Shown here in pieces: positions 16,402 to 25,960 of a DNA stretch of 50,551 nucleotides. How positions within the stretch are numbered: position 1 is the first letter of the stretch; every line of letters starts with the position of its first letter. The notes below the pieces were generated by a model. The model made no database searches. It was not told where the DNA came from and saw only the letters and a list, made by a program, of their open reading frames with translations. The stretch is from contig CAMLIK010000010.1 in the NCBI GenBank assembly GCA_946480175.1, positions 1-50,551 of the forward strand, read 5' to 3'. A program made the position numbers and the translations under genes. The DNA comes from an uncultured Gilliamella sp. GTDB taxonomy: Bacteria; Pseudomonadota; Gammaproteobacteria; Enterobacterales; Orbaceae.

Positions 16402-19047
16402 ATGAAAAGAATGCTAATCAACGCAACCCAGCAAGAAGAGCTGCGTGTTGCCCTTGTTGATGGCCAACGCTTGTATGATTTAGATATCGAAAGCCTTGGT
16501 CACGAACAAAAAAAAGCCAATATTTATAAAGGCAAAATCACTAAAATCAATCCCAGTTTAGAAGCTGCATTTGTCTCTTACGGTGGTGAACGAGATGGTT
16601 TTTTACCTCTAAAAGAGATTGCTGAAAGCTATTTCCCTTCCAATATCTCTGGTCGTCGCAGTATTAAACATTTACAAGAAGGCCAAGAAGTTCTTATTCA
16701 AATAGAAAAAGAAATTCGTGGTAAAAAAGGTGCTGCTTTAACGACTTATATTAGTTTAGCCGGTAGCTATTTAGTTTTAATGCCAAATGATCCTAGAGCC
16801 GGTGGCGTTTCTCGTCGTATTGAAGGTGAAGAACGTGCTGACCTTAAGCGTATTATTGATGCGCTAGAAAAACCAAAGGGTATGGGCGTTATTGCTAGAA
16901 CCGCTGGTGTTGGTAAAAGCCAAGAAGAGTTGCAACAGGATTTGAACGCTTTAGTCAACTATTGGACTGCGATTCAAAATGAATCTAAAAATCATCCAGC
17001 GCCAAGTTTAATCCATAAAGAAAGCGATATTATTACTCGCGCATTCCGTGATTACCTCCGTGATGATGTTGGTGATATTCTCATTGATAATCCAAAAGTA
17101 CTTGAAATTGCTAAAAAACGATTAGCTGATTTAGGCCGAGTTGAGTATGTTAGTCGCCTAAAACTTTATGAGGGTGATGTACCATTATTCAATCATTTCC
17201 AAATTGAAGGGCAGATCGAATCAGCATTCCAACGTGAAGTTCGATTACCATCTGGTGGCTCTATTGTTATTGATGCGACCGAAGCATTAACTGCTATTGA
17301 TATCAACTCAGCGAAATCTATCCGTGGTAGCGATATTGAAGAGACTGCATTTAATACTAACCTTGAAGCAGCGGAAGAGATTGCTCGTCAATTACGCTTA
17401 CGTGATTTAGGTGGTTTAATTGTTATCGATTTTATCGATATGACGCCAATCCGTAATCAACGTGAAGTTGAAAATCGCTTGAAAGAGGCGATGAAAACTG
17501 ACCGAGCAAGAATTCAAACCACACGTATTTCTCGTTTTGGTCTACTTGAGATGTCTCGCCAACGTTTAAGCCCTTCGTTGCGTGAAGCTACTCACCATAT
17601 TTGTCCTCGTTGCCAAGGAACAGGTACGGTTCGTGATAATAATTCATTATCACTTTCAATTCTTCGCTTAATTCAAGAAGAAGCGATGAAAGATAATACC
17701 GTGCAAATTGACGTGATTGTGCCAGTGCCAATTGCCAGTTATTTGCTTAATGAAAAACGTCGAGCGATTACCAATATCGAAAGAATGCATCCAGATGTGA
17801 AAGTCGTTATTGCTGGCGATGAAGAGATGGAAACGCCACTTTATAAAGTCATTCGTAAACGCAGTGGTGAAGAGACCGATGTACTAAGTTACAATTTACC
17901 TAAACTCATTCGTGAACTTGAAGAAGAGGAAGAAGATCAAGTTGCTGAATCGGTGGTAGAACAAGCAGTATTATCTGGCCCTAAAGTCGAAGCAAGCAAA
18001 GCATCTAAAACGAAAGTGGAACCGAAACAAGTTGAAAAATCTACAGGTTTATTTGGTGGTTTGTTTAAGAAAATTAGGCAGTTATTTATCTCTGAAAAGG
18101 ATCAGCCGAAGCCAGAAGTTAAGCCTCAGCCAAATAAACGACGAGATAACCAACGTTCAAATAATCGACGTCAGCGTAATAATCGTAATAATTCAGCTAC
18201 TAATAATACAACAACTGAAGATGTTAAAGAGACTACGCGTCCTAATCGTCGTACCAAACAAAATAATAATTCATCTAATGTGGCAAATAACATTAAAGCC
18301 GATAAAGTAGCTAATGAGACAGCACAACCAAAACAAAAAGAAGCAAAACCAAGGCGACAACAACGTACATTAACCAAGAGTGTTCGAGTTAAAAATAGTG
18401 ATACGTCAGTGCAAGTTGAAAAAGAGCGTATTATTATTCCAACTTTATTATTGCCGGTTATTGCTCCTGAAACTGAGGATAATAATGTCGCTAGCGATTC
18501 ACAACCGAAACGTCAACGACGAACCTCACGACATTTGCGAATGAATGCCCCTCGGCCTAAACGACGTGGTAAAAATACTGAATTAAAACAGTCAGCAATG
18601 CCATTACAGTTTGCCGCTGCGTCGTTAGAGCTTGCTTTAGGCCGCGTAACAGTTGATTATAGTCAAATTAGTCATGATGAGCCGAGTAATGCTGTTCGCG
18701 TGATCCCTACACTTTTATTACCAATTGTAATTAAAGATGATATAGATAACGTTAAACAAGTCGTTGCTCTTGAATCTAAAACCAATGTTACTACAACTTC
18801 TAATCCATCTGATATTGAGAAACAGCCTACAGATCAGGTAATTACGATGTCTAAAGCTGATCTTGCTGCGGGTTATTCATCATCAGTAATGACTAAGGCT
18901 CCAGCTCCAGATTATGTGCAATCCGATAGTGGAATAAAGACACGAAAAGAGTTGGATTATCGTTATGACGGTAAAGGTAATGCTGGTGGATTAAGCGCTC
19001 AAGATCATGCTTATGCAGCAGCAAGTAAACCAGTTATACCTGATTAG
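16402..19047 (+). CDS. rne: Ribonuclease E (degradosome endoribonuclease)
   Basis: Essential endonuclease for mRNA decay and rRNA/tRNA processing. It is 881 residues, shorter than the E. coli 1061. The catalytic half is intact: S1 domain (INPSLEAAFVSYGGERDGFLP), 5'-sensor and DNase-I-like regions with the active-site aspartates in AIDINSAKS and GGLIVIDFIDM, and the zinc-link CPRCQGTG (Cys401, Cys404). GLFGGLFKKIRQLF at about residues 548-561 looks like the amphipathic membrane anchor. An Arg/Asn-rich RNA-binding stretch follows (about 575-720). The tail keeps MTKAPAPDYV and YDGKGNAGG, matching the E. coli PNPase-binding end. The motif IPTLLLP occurs twice (679-685, 768-774). The ATG is preceded by a modest GAAGAG-type site. 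Confidence 0.96.
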   Translation: MKRMLINATQQEELRVALVDGQRLYDLDIESLGHEQKKANIYKGKITKINPSLEAAFVSYGGERDGFLPLKEIAESYFPSNISGRRSIKHLQEGQEVLIQIEKEIRGKKGAALTTYISLAGSYLVLMPNDPRAGGVSRRIEGEERADLKRIIDALEKPKGMGVIARTAGVGKSQEELQQDLNALVNYWTAIQNESKNHPAPSLIHKESDIITRAFRDYLRDDVGDILIDNPKVLEIAKKRLADLGRVEYVSRLKLYEGDVPLFNHFQIEGQIESAFQREVRLPSGGSIVIDATEALTAIDINSAKSIRGSDIEETAFNTNLEAAEEIARQLRLRDLGGLIVIDFIDMTPIRNQREVENRLKEAMKTDRARIQTTRISRFGLLEMSRQRLSPSLREATHHICPRCQGTGTVRDNNSLSLSILRLIQEEAMKDNTVQIDVIVPVPIASYLLNEKRRAITNIERMHPDVKVVIAGDEEMETPLYKVIRKRSGEETDVLSYNLPKLIRELEEEEEDQVAESVVEQAVLSGPKVEASKASKTKVEPKQVEKSTGLFGGLFKKIRQLFISEKDQPKPEVKPQPNKRRDNQRSNNRRQRNNRNNSATNNTTTEDVKETTRPNRRTKQNNNSSNVANNIKADKVANETAQPKQKEAKPRRQQRTLTKSVRVKNSDTSVQVEKERIIIPTLLLPVIAPETEDNNVASDSQPKRQRRTSRHLRMNAPRPKRRGKNTELKQSAMPLQFAAASLELALGRVTVDYSQISHDEPSNAVRVIPTLLLPIVIKDDIDNVKQVVALESKTNVTTTSNPSDIEKQPTDQVITMSKADLAAGYSSSVMTKAPAPDYVQSDSGIKTRKELDYRYDGKGNAGGLSAQDHAYAAASKPVIPD

Positions 19048-19058
19048 CAGATAGCTAA

Positions 19059-19092
19059 AACAACGGTGATGGATGTCACCGTTGTTTTTTTA
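19059..19092 (+). terminator. Rho-independent terminator of rne
   Basis: An 11-bp stem AACAACGGTGA (19059-19069) and TCACCGTTGTT (19076-19086) with a six-base loop is followed by a T-run. It separates rne from sapB. Confidence 0.85.
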
Positions 19093-19111
19093 CTCACAAT
19101 AAAGATAGACA

Positions 19112-20041
19112 ATGATTATCTATATTTTAAAAAAAATAGTGACGTTTTTATTTATTATCTGCTTACTTGCTCAGATTAGCTTCTGTCTGGTCTACTTTGC
19201 CCCTCAATCTATTTTTAGTAATTTGACTTTTATTGATGCTTATAGTGTTTTTTTTAAACAGTTACTACAAGGTCAATTTAAATTAGCATCGGGTGAGATT
19301 TTACCATTTTTAGATACCTTGTTAACAACGTTTGAACTTTGTATTTTAGCCCTGCTTGTCGCGTTACTTATTGGACTACCTTTAGGTATTTTTCTTGGTT
19401 TAAGTAATGTAAATTGGTTGAATGCGACTATTCGATTAGGTTGTTTGATATTTTATTCTTGCCCGATTGTGATGTTGGCAACGATAGTGATGTTTTATCT
19501 CTCGTCGACATGGCCGATTTCAATGAACTTTGATATTTCACCATCAATAACAGGTAGCTCTTTGCTTGAGATTTTAATTTCATCAAGGTCAGATAAGTTA
19601 ACAGCCTTGTTAGATCAACTTCACTATTTACTTTTGCCAACTATTATTTTAGCTATTCAGCCAAGTATTATGACCATTCAACTAGTGAGTGAAAACGTTA
19701 AAAATACCTCAAGGCAAAATTATATTAAAATGGCAATTATTCGGGAGCGTTCACCGTTTAAAATATTACGTCGGCATTTATTACCCAATTCAATTCCGGC
19801 AACAATTCCACAATTGACTTATAACACCACGACTTTACTGTTTTTGACCATAGTGGTTGAAATTTTGTTTAATCGAATTGGTTTAGGTCAATGGTTGATG
19901 ATGGCTTATCGTAATCATAATTATTTTATTATTGCGATAGCACTTTTTGCGTGTGGAACGGTAATTAGTTTATTGACTTTATTAGGCGAGATAACAGCTG
20001 TTGCTATTTATCCATTACGTCATAAGGAACATTATGTCTAG
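19112..20041 (+). CDS. sapB: SapB-like ABC permease (peptide/putrescine Sap system)
   Basis: A 309-residue inner-membrane permease of the DppB type. It has an N-terminal helix (residues 8-30), further hydrophobic segments and the cytoplasmic EAA loop around RQNYIKMAIIRERSPFKILRRHLLPN. The C-terminus PLRHKEHYV is nearly the E. coli SapB ending. It forms a channel with SapC. In Salmonella and Haemophilus the Sap system is linked to antimicrobial-peptide resistance; in E. coli SapBCDF has been reported to export putrescine. No sapA (binding protein) precedes it; the upstream gene is rne behind a terminator, so the promoter lies in about 25-60 bases. It overlaps sapC by 8 bases. Confidence 0.88.
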   Translation: MIIYILKKIVTFLFIICLLAQISFCLVYFAPQSIFSNLTFIDAYSVFFKQLLQGQFKLASGEILPFLDTLLTTFELCILALLVALLIGLPLGIFLGLSNVNWLNATIRLGCLIFYSCPIVMLATIVMFYLSSTWPISMNFDISPSITGSSLLEILISSRSDKLTALLDQLHYLLLPTIILAIQPSIMTIQLVSENVKNTSRQNYIKMAIIRERSPFKILRRHLLPNSIPATIPQLTYNTTTLLFLTIVVEILFNRIGLGQWLMMAYRNHNYFIIAIALFACGTVISLLTLLGEITAVAIYPLRHKEHYV

Positions 20042-20894
20042 GATAATTCAGTTAGGTAAGCGAATAAATTCATGCTTCCATAGGCTCCATAGCAATTTAT
20101 ACCTTATCGTGAGCTTTTATGGAATTTTAGCGATTGCTTTTATTGCGTTATCAACCAAGTGGTTTTTTCATGCTCATTTGAATCCTATTTATGCAACGTC
20201 ATTACCGCCAGCTTGGTGGCCTAATGGTGATATTAATCATATATTAGGTACTACTGAGCAAGGGCAAGATATTTTTGACTATTTATTAATCGGTTATCGG
20301 TCAACGATTTCAATGACCTTAAAAGCAGTTTTTTATGTCATCATAATCGGCGGGATGATTAACTATTTAATGTTCTTTGTCGCATTTATTCGACCGTTTA
20401 TCTTATTTATCTTTAGATTCTTTATGGTTGTGCCACCATTATTGGGTGTGATTGTAATTAGTTTGCTATTAGAAGATGATATTACCAATATCTTAGTGAT
20501 CATTGGTTTATCTTATGCGCCACGGTTTATTTATAATATCCATCAACGTGTTATTAAAGAGTGGAATAAAACTTACATCACCGCTTATCGACTTGATGGT
20601 TTATCTTCATTTTCTATTTTAAATCATTATATTGTACCTAATATCCTACCGGTTTATTTGACCGAGATAGTGTCATTATTTGGTTCGGTTATTTTAGCTA
20701 TCACAACCATTACGTTTTTAGGCTTTGCGAATGATTTTTCTCGACCTGATTTAGGCATGATGATGTTTAAGATGAAAGACATAATGGATGTTAATTTATT
20801 GGCCTTTTTAGCTCCAGGAATTGCCGTCTGTGTTACGATTATTTTGGTTTATTTATTCAATTTTGGATTATATGGTCAGCGAGTAGGGCATTAA
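20034..20894 (+). CDS. sapC: SapC-like ABC permease
   Basis: The second permease of the Sap system, 286 residues from the ATG at 20034. This start has an AAGGAAC site and overlaps the sapB stop (ATGTCTAG); an earlier in-frame ATG at 20001 is less likely. It shows the DppC-type layout: an N-terminal helix, a periplasmic segment with [29 protein letters not shown], then a membrane domain with the EAA-loop equivalent [25 protein letters not shown]. The match to E. coli SapC (PPSWSRYGE...LGTDDLGRDV, AVRLDGAS) is clear though divergent. sapD follows after 2 bases. Confidence 0.87.
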   Translation: MSRIIQLGKRINSCFHRLHSNLYLIVSFYGILAIAFIALSTKWFFHAHLNPIYATSLPPAWWPNGDINHILGTTEQGQDIFDYLLIGYRSTISMTLKAVFYVIIIGGMINYLMFFVAFIRPFILFIFRFFMVVPPLLGVIVISLLLEDDITNILVIIGLSYAPRFIYNIHQRVIKEWNKTYITAYRLDGLSSFSILNHYIVPNILPVYLTEIVSLFGSVILAITTITFLGFANDFSRPDLGMMMFKMKDIMDVNLLAFLAPGIAVCVTIILVYLFNFGLYGQRVGH

Positions 20895-20896
20895 TC

Positions 20897-21886
20897 ATGG
20901 CACTATTAGACATTCGTAATTTAACTATTGAATTTATTACTCCTGATGGCCTGTTACGGGCGATTGATCGCGTCAATTTAAAACTATCAGAAGGCGAAAT
21001 TCGAGGTCTAGTTGGTGAATCAGGTTCAGGTAAAAGTTTAATTGCTAAAGCGATACTTGGTGTCACTAATCATAATTGGAAGATTTCTGCTGATCGCTTC
21101 TATTTTAATGATGTTGATTTATTGAAGTTGACACCGAAACAACGGCGAAAAGTGATTAGTAATAATATATCCATGGTATTTCAAGAGCCACAATCTTGTT
21201 TAGATCCATCTATGAAAATCGGCCAACAATTAATTGAGGCCATTCCGCGAAGAACATTTAAAGGTCATTGGTGGCAACGACTGTTTTGGCGTAAGCATCG
21301 CGCGATTGAGTTACTACATCGTGTTGGGATTAAAGATCATAAAGAAATACTTAAATCATACCCATTTGAATTAACCGAAGGCGAATGTCAAAAAGTGATG
21401 ATCGCTATAGCATTAGCTAATCAACCTAAATTACTGATTGCCGATGAACCAACCAATGCCATGGAAGCGACAACCGAAGCGCAAATATTTCGTTTGCTTG
21501 CGAGTATGAATCAAAATATGGGGACGACTATTTTACTGATTAGCCATGATTTGCAAATGGTTACTCGCTGGACTGATCGTATCAATGTCCTATATTGCGG
21601 ACAAACTGTTGAGATTGCTGATAGTGAAGATTTGATTAAATCACCTTATCACCCTTATACTCAGGCATTGATTTATGCTATTCCTGATTTTGGTAAAGCG
21701 ATGCCTCATAAAAGCCCTTTAAATACCTTACCTGGCGTTATTCCATCATTGGAACATTTACCCATTGGTTGTCGATTGGGGCCTCGTTGTCCTTATGCAC
21801 AAAAAAAATGTATACAAGCACCAGAACTTATCCCAATTAAAGATCATTCGGTGGCCTGTCATTTTCCATTAAATACTGATGAGTAG
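20897..21886 (+). CDS. sapD: SapD-like ABC transporter ATP-binding protein
   Basis: A 329-residue ATPase very close to E. coli SapD. Walker A is GESGSGKS (residues 40-47), the Q-loop is [12 protein letters not shown], and Walker B is LLIADEPTN. As in SapD, the ABC signature is the non-canonical LTEGECQK rather than LSGGQ. The C-terminal oligopeptide-transporter domain has the cysteine cluster ([15 protein letters not shown] and ACHF), which in some DppD/OppD relatives binds an Fe-S cluster. SapD also supports Trk potassium uptake in E. coli. It follows sapC after 2 bases and precedes sapF by 15. Confidence 0.95.
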   Translation: MALLDIRNLTIEFITPDGLLRAIDRVNLKLSEGEIRGLVGESGSGKSLIAKAILGVTNHNWKISADRFYFNDVDLLKLTPKQRRKVISNNISMVFQEPQSCLDPSMKIGQQLIEAIPRRTFKGHWWQRLFWRKHRAIELLHRVGIKDHKEILKSYPFELTEGECQKVMIAIALANQPKLLIADEPTNAMEATTEAQIFRLLASMNQNMGTTILLISHDLQMVTRWTDRINVLYCGQTVEIADSEDLIKSPYHPYTQALIYAIPDFGKAMPHKSPLNTLPGVIPSLEHLPIGCRLGPRCPYAQKKCIQAPELIPIKDHSVACHFPLNTDE

Positions 21887-21901
21887 TTATAGGAATAGTT
21901 A

Positions 21902-22714
21902 ATGAACCCAATATTAAAAGTCCGAAATTTATCAAAGCGATTTAAAATTCCTAAAGGACTCTTTGGTCATTTACAAATTGATGCTGTCAAACCTTTGTCA
22001 TTTTCGCTAAATGAAGGGAAAACGTTAGCCATAATTGGACAAAATGGTTCCGGAAAATCGACATTAGCTAAAATGCTGGTTGGTATGATTAAACCTGATA
22101 GTGGCGATATTTGGATTGATGGTAACAAAGTAGAATATGGCGATTTTGGCCATCGTTCGCAACTGATACGCATGATATTTCAACATGTTGAAAGTTCATT
22201 TGATCCACGGCTTCGTATTGGTCAATTACTTGAAATTCCACTTAAACGCAATACCAATTTTAGTGTTCACGAACGAGAAAAATTGATTAGTGACGTTTTA
22301 AAACAAGTGGGCTTATTGCCTGAACACGCATCTTATTATCCGTCAGTGATGGCGGCAGGGCAAAAACAACGCGTTGCGTTAGCTAGAGCCTTAATTTTAA
22401 AACCGAAAGTGATTATTCTTGATGAAGCTTTAGCAGCTTTAGACATCTCAATGCGTTCACAAATTGTTAATTTAATGCTGTCGCTACAACAAGAACAAAA
22501 TATATCTTATGTCTATGTCACACAAGATATTGGTATGATGAAACATATTAGTGACCAAATTTTAGTTATGCATAATGGTGATTTGGTTGAATATGGTAGC
22601 ACTGCTGAAGTTCTGGCTTCGCCACTAAATGAAATTACACAAAAACTTATCAATAGCTATTTTGGTGAGGCATTAACCGCAGATACTTGGCGGACCGATA
22701 CCCGAGCTATTTAA
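21902..22714 (+). CDS. sapF: SapF-like ABC transporter ATP-binding protein
   Basis: The second ATPase of the Sap system, 270 residues (E. coli 268). Walker A is GQNGSGKST (46-54), the Q-loop is IFQHVESSFDPR, and the signature region MAAGQKQRVALARAL replaces LSGGQ. Walker B is VIILDEALAALD, where the usual Pro after DE is Ala, a feature shared with E. coli SapF. It is the last gene of the sapBCDF operon. The start has an AGGA site (TAGGAATAGTTAATG). I saw no strong intrinsic terminator in the 200 bases before metA. Confidence 0.93.
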   Translation: MNPILKVRNLSKRFKIPKGLFGHLQIDAVKPLSFSLNEGKTLAIIGQNGSGKSTLAKMLVGMIKPDSGDIWIDGNKVEYGDFGHRSQLIRMIFQHVESSFDPRLRIGQLLEIPLKRNTNFSVHEREKLISDVLKQVGLLPEHASYYPSVMAAGQKQRVALARALILKPKVIILDEALAALDISMRSQIVNLMLSLQQEQNISYVYVTQDIGMMKHISDQILVMHNGDLVEYGSTAEVLASPLNEITQKLINSYFGEALTADTWRTDTRAI

Positions 22715-22821
22715 ATCCACTTCTTTGCTATATAGATTATCTGTAACATTTAAACCCAATTAGTCTGCTATTATTCTGATTTTGTTTGAAATATACTACC
22801 TATTATTGCTAATAAAAACGC

Positions 22822-22850
22822 TCGACAAATTATCTAAAACCCACTATATT
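22822..22850 (+). promoter_or_regulatory. Probable metA sigma-70 promoter
   Basis: A -35 box TCGACA (22822-22827) and a -10 box TATATT (22845-22850) are separated by exactly 17 bases; each differs from consensus at one position. Transcription would start close to the MetJ boxes. Confidence 0.6.
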
Positions 22851-22859
22851 TAGCTATAC

Positions 22860-22875
22860 AGATTTCTAGACGTCT
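22860..22875 (+). promoter_or_regulatory. Tandem MetJ operator (met boxes)
   Basis: Two adjoining 8-base met boxes: AGATTTCT (22860-22867, 6 of 8) and a perfect AGACGTCT (22868-22875). MetJ dimers bind side by side on such arrays with S-adenosylmethionine as corepressor. The position, ten bases after the -10 box, would block initiation of metA. Confidence 0.8.
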
Positions 22876-22915
22876 ATTTGAAAATTATAAAAAGTAATTA
22901 ATAGGAGCTTTTGAT

Positions 22916-23848
22916 ATGCCTATATGTATTCCTGATTCATTACCGGCAGTAGATGTATTACGTAATGAAAATGTATTTGTGATGACTGCAACGCGGGCTA
23001 ATACTCAAGAAATTCGCCCACTAAAGCTTCTTTTTTTAAATTTGATGCCTAAAAAAATCGAAACTGAAAATCAGTTTTTACGGTTACTCTCTAATTCATC
23101 TTTACAGGTGAATATTCAGTTATTAAGAATAGATCAGCGTGAATCCAAAAATACGCCAATAGAACATCTGAATAGCTTTTATTGTGATTTTGAAGATATT
23201 CGTGAACAGAATTTTGATGGACTTATTATTACTGGAGCGCCATTAGGTAAAGTCGCTTTTTCAGATGTTGTGTATTGGCCTAAATTAGCTGAAATTATTA
23301 CTTGGGCGAAAGATCATGTAACCTCAACCATGTTTGTTTGTTGGGCGGTGCAAGCGGCATTAAATGTCTTATATGATTTACCTAAATTCACCCGTTCACA
23401 AAAGTTATCCGGTGTTTATCAACACCAAATCTTGCAACCAAATGCGATTTTAACCCGTGGTTTTGATGATACATTTTTAGCACCACATTCTCGTAATGCT
23501 GATTTTCCAATTGATAAAATTAAAAACTATACCGATTTAAACATCTTAGCTGAGTCAGATATAACTGGCCCATACTTAATGGCAACCGCTGATAAACGAA
23601 TGGCGTTTGTTACTGGGCATCCAGAATATGATTCATTTACTTTGGCTAATGAGTATTATCGTGACTTGAAAGCGGGTATAAACCCTGAAATCCCTTTTAA
23701 TTATTTCCCAGAAAATAATCCTAATTTAACTCCGAAAGCAACATGGCGAAGTCATGCTTATTTACTATTTAGTAATTGGCTCAACTATTATGTTTATCAA
23801 TTAACGCCATTTGATTTAACGACTCGTAATTTAACAATTGATGATTAA
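22916..23848 (+). CDS. metA: Homoserine O-succinyltransferase MetA
   Basis: First committed step of methionine synthesis, acylating homoserine from succinyl-CoA. The 310-residue protein matches E. coli MetA (309) throughout: [15 protein letters not shown], the [18 protein letters not shown] block, the catalytic-Cys segment [13 protein letters not shown], and the C-terminal His/Glu dyad region VTGHPEYD. Family members may use acetyl- or succinyl-CoA; similarity to the enterobacterial enzyme favours succinyl. It is preceded by a GGAGCT ribosome site, a sigma-70 promoter and tandem MetJ boxes, so repression by methionine is likely. Confidence 0.96.
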   Translation: MPICIPDSLPAVDVLRNENVFVMTATRANTQEIRPLKLLFLNLMPKKIETENQFLRLLSNSSLQVNIQLLRIDQRESKNTPIEHLNSFYCDFEDIREQNFDGLIITGAPLGKVAFSDVVYWPKLAEIITWAKDHVTSTMFVCWAVQAALNVLYDLPKFTRSQKLSGVYQHQILQPNAILTRGFDDTFLAPHSRNADFPIDKIKNYTDLNILAESDITGPYLMATADKRMAFVTGHPEYDSFTLANEYYRDLKAGINPEIPFNYFPENNPNLTPKATWRSHAYLLFSNWLNYYVYQLTPFDLTTRNLTIDD

Positions 23849-23856
23849 CTTTAATG

Positions 23857-23891
23857 ATAGATGGACTTATTAAATGAATAACTCCATCTAT
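23857..23891. terminator. Bidirectional terminator between metA and fucO
   Basis: A stem ATAGATGGA (23857-23865) and TCCATCTAT (23883-23891) continues inward with TTATT/AATAA across a single mismatch, leaving a five-base loop. It sits between converging genes; the T-runs are imperfect. Confidence 0.65.
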
Positions 23892-23928
23892 TTGATAATT
23901 ATTAAATATTGTTAATTATGTTAAGTAA

Positions 23929-25080
23929 TTAAAAAACTAAGTGATATAGTTCTTCAATATCTGCTATATTTGTCTCTCTTGGATTTCCTTGTGTACATAC
24001 ATCAGCATACGCTGCTTCGGCTAATGCTTTTATGTCTTCCTTCTTCACACCAACCATATGTAAGTTTGTTGGAATTTTGACATCATTATTTAATTGGAAA
24101 ACGGCATTCACGGCTGCATTTCGAGCATCTTCAATTGTCATATCTTCACTATTTTTTATCCCCATTGCTTTGGCTATATGCCGATATTTTTCACCGGTGT
24201 ACGGCGCATTATATTGCATGATATGAGGAAGTAATATTGCATTTGCAACACCATGAGGAACATTATAAAAAGCACCTAATGGATGTGCCATACCATGAAC
24301 TAAGCCGAGACCAACATTTGAGAATCCCATTCCAGCAATATATTGACCTAAAGCCATTTGTTCAACGCCATTGAGATCACCATTCACCGAATCGCGTAGT
24401 GAACGAGAGATAATTTCAATGGCTTTTAAATGAAACATGTCACTCATCTCCCATGCACCTTTTGTGATATAGCCTTCTATTGCATGAGTCAGTGCATCAA
24501 TCCCCGTTGCTGCTTTTAAACTGGCTGGCATACTCATCATCATATTCGGATCAACTAAAGTGAGAACCGGTATATCGTGAGGATCTACACAAACAAATTT
24601 TCTTTTATTCTCTTCATCGGTAATCACATAATTGATAGTCACTTCCGCTGCTGTTCCTGATGTGGTCGGAATTGCAATGATTGGGATAGACGGTTTTTTG
24701 GTTTGCGCTAAACCTTCTAAACTACGAATATCAGAAAATTCAGGATTATTTATTACAATTCCAATCGCTTTGGCGGTATCTTGCGGTGAACCACCACCAA
24801 TCGCTATTAGATAATCTGCATTTGATTGCTTAAATATCTCTATGCCTTGTTTTACTATACTAATTGTTGGATTCGGCATAACTTCATCAAATATTTGATA
24901 ATCTAATTCTGCCGAATCAAGTAACTCAGTAACCTTAGTTGCAACTTTAAATTTAATCAGCTCTTTATCAGTAACCACTAAAGCTTTTTGATAGCCACGT
25001 TTTTTTACTTCATCGATAATATTATTGATTGAATTCACCCCAAAATATGCGGTTTGATTCAAAATCATTCTATAACTCAT
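23929..25080 (-). CDS. fucO: L-1,2-propanediol oxidoreductase / lactaldehyde reductase FucO
   Basis: Iron-dependent group III alcohol dehydrogenase, 383 residues (E. coli FucO 382), which reduces L-lactaldehyde to 1,2-propanediol with NADH. It has the NAD-binding GGGSPQDTAKAIG. The metal-binding histidines lie in DALTHAIEGY and in the segment from GLVHGMAHPLGAF to NVPHGVANA. The sequence is almost FucO-specific (YQKALVVTDK, KRKFVCVDPHDIP, NPRET near the end). It is the last gene of the rhamnonate operon, 18 bases after rhmA, with a GAGGT ribosome site. It disposes of the lactaldehyde released by RhmA and regenerates NAD. There is no fucose operon nearby. Confidence 0.94.
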   Translation of the reverse strand: MSYRMILNQTAYFGVNSINNIIDEVKKRGYQKALVVTDKELIKFKVATKVTELLDSAELDYQIFDEVMPNPTISIVKQGIEIFKQSNADYLIAIGGGSPQDTAKAIGIVINNPEFSDIRSLEGLAQTKKPSIPIIAIPTTSGTAAEVTINYVITDEENKRKFVCVDPHDIPVLTLVDPNMMMSMPASLKAATGIDALTHAIEGYITKGAWEMSDMFHLKAIEIISRSLRDSVNGDLNGVEQMALGQYIAGMGFSNVGLGLVHGMAHPLGAFYNVPHGVANAILLPHIMQYNAPYTGEKYRHIAKAMGIKNSEDMTIEDARNAAVNAVFQLNNDVKIPTNLHMVGVKKEDIKALAEAAYADVCTQGNPRETNIADIEELYHLVF

Positions 25081-25098
25081 TTTTTACCTCTTTCTTTA

Positions 25099-25905
25099 TT
25101 AATATGCAACTGAAGATGATTTATTGGGGCTTTTTAACTGTTTAAACTGTTTTAATCGTTCATCAATCGCCTGCATATACAGCATTGTATCCACACCTAC
25201 AGCAACGAAATTTGCCCCCCATGAGATACATTTTTGCGCCATTTCGATATCAACCGCTAAAAATCCAGCCGCTTTACCTAATTGCCTAATCCTTTTAATT
25301 GTTTTTTCAATTATTTTTTGTACATCTCGATGTCCAGCATTATTTGGATAACCTAAGGATGCGGATAAATCGGCAGGGCCAATAAATACGCCATCTACCC
25401 CGTCGGTCATAACAATTTCATCAAGATTTTCGAGTGCTTTTTTACTTTCAACTTGTACTAACAGACAGAGTGAATCGTTGACTTGTTGCATGTACTTTTC
25501 AATTTTTCCCCAGCGGGCAGCTCTTGCTACACTAGCGCCTACGCCACGGGCTCCTTCGGGCGGATAACGTGTCGCTGAAACTACTGCTTTTGCTTGTTCA
25601 CCTGTTTCAACCATTGGTATTAATAATGTCTGAGAACCAATATCTAAAATCTGTTTTATGTTAGCTTGACTGCCTTCTAAAGGGCGCACGACAGGATGAC
25701 TGGCATATGGAGCGATTGCTTGTAATTGGGTGAGTAATGTTTGTGCTGTATTTGGCGCATGTTCACCATCAAGTAGTAACCAATCATATTCTGAGGTTGC
25801 AGCAATTTCAGCCATATAAGATGTCGCTGAAGATAACCAAAGGCCAATTTGTAAATTTCCTTTGGTAATTTCTTGCTTGAATTTGTTTTCCAATAGTTTT
25901 TTCAT
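25099..25905 (-). CDS. rhmA: 2-keto-3-deoxy-L-rhamnonate aldolase RhmA
   Basis: Class II (metal-dependent) aldolase of the HpcH/HpaI family that splits 2-keto-3-deoxy-L-rhamnonate into pyruvate and L-lactaldehyde. It is 268 residues (E. coli YfaU/RhmA 267). Motifs include [27 protein letters not shown] (catalytic His), [33 protein letters not shown], the metal-ligand Glu in [12 protein letters not shown], and [20 protein letters not shown]. The match to RhmA is stronger than to GarL or HpaI. Its ATG follows an AGGAATAAC site, 55 bases after rhmT. Confidence 0.95.
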   Translation of the reverse strand: MKKLLENKFKQEITKGNLQIGLWLSSATSYMAEIAATSEYDWLLLDGEHAPNTAQTLLTQLQAIAPYASHPVVRPLEGSQANIKQILDIGSQTLLIPMVETGEQAKAVVSATRYPPEGARGVGASVARAARWGKIEKYMQQVNDSLCLLVQVESKKALENLDEIVMTDGVDGVFIGPADLSASLGYPNNAGHRDVQKIIEKTIKRIRQLGKAAGFLAVDIEMAQKCISWGANFVAVGVDTMLYMQAIDERLKQFKQLKSPNKSSSVAY

Positions 25906-25960
25906 TATGTTATTCCTAATGTATTAGGAGCTTATTGATAAAATCAATAAGCTCAGTTGG

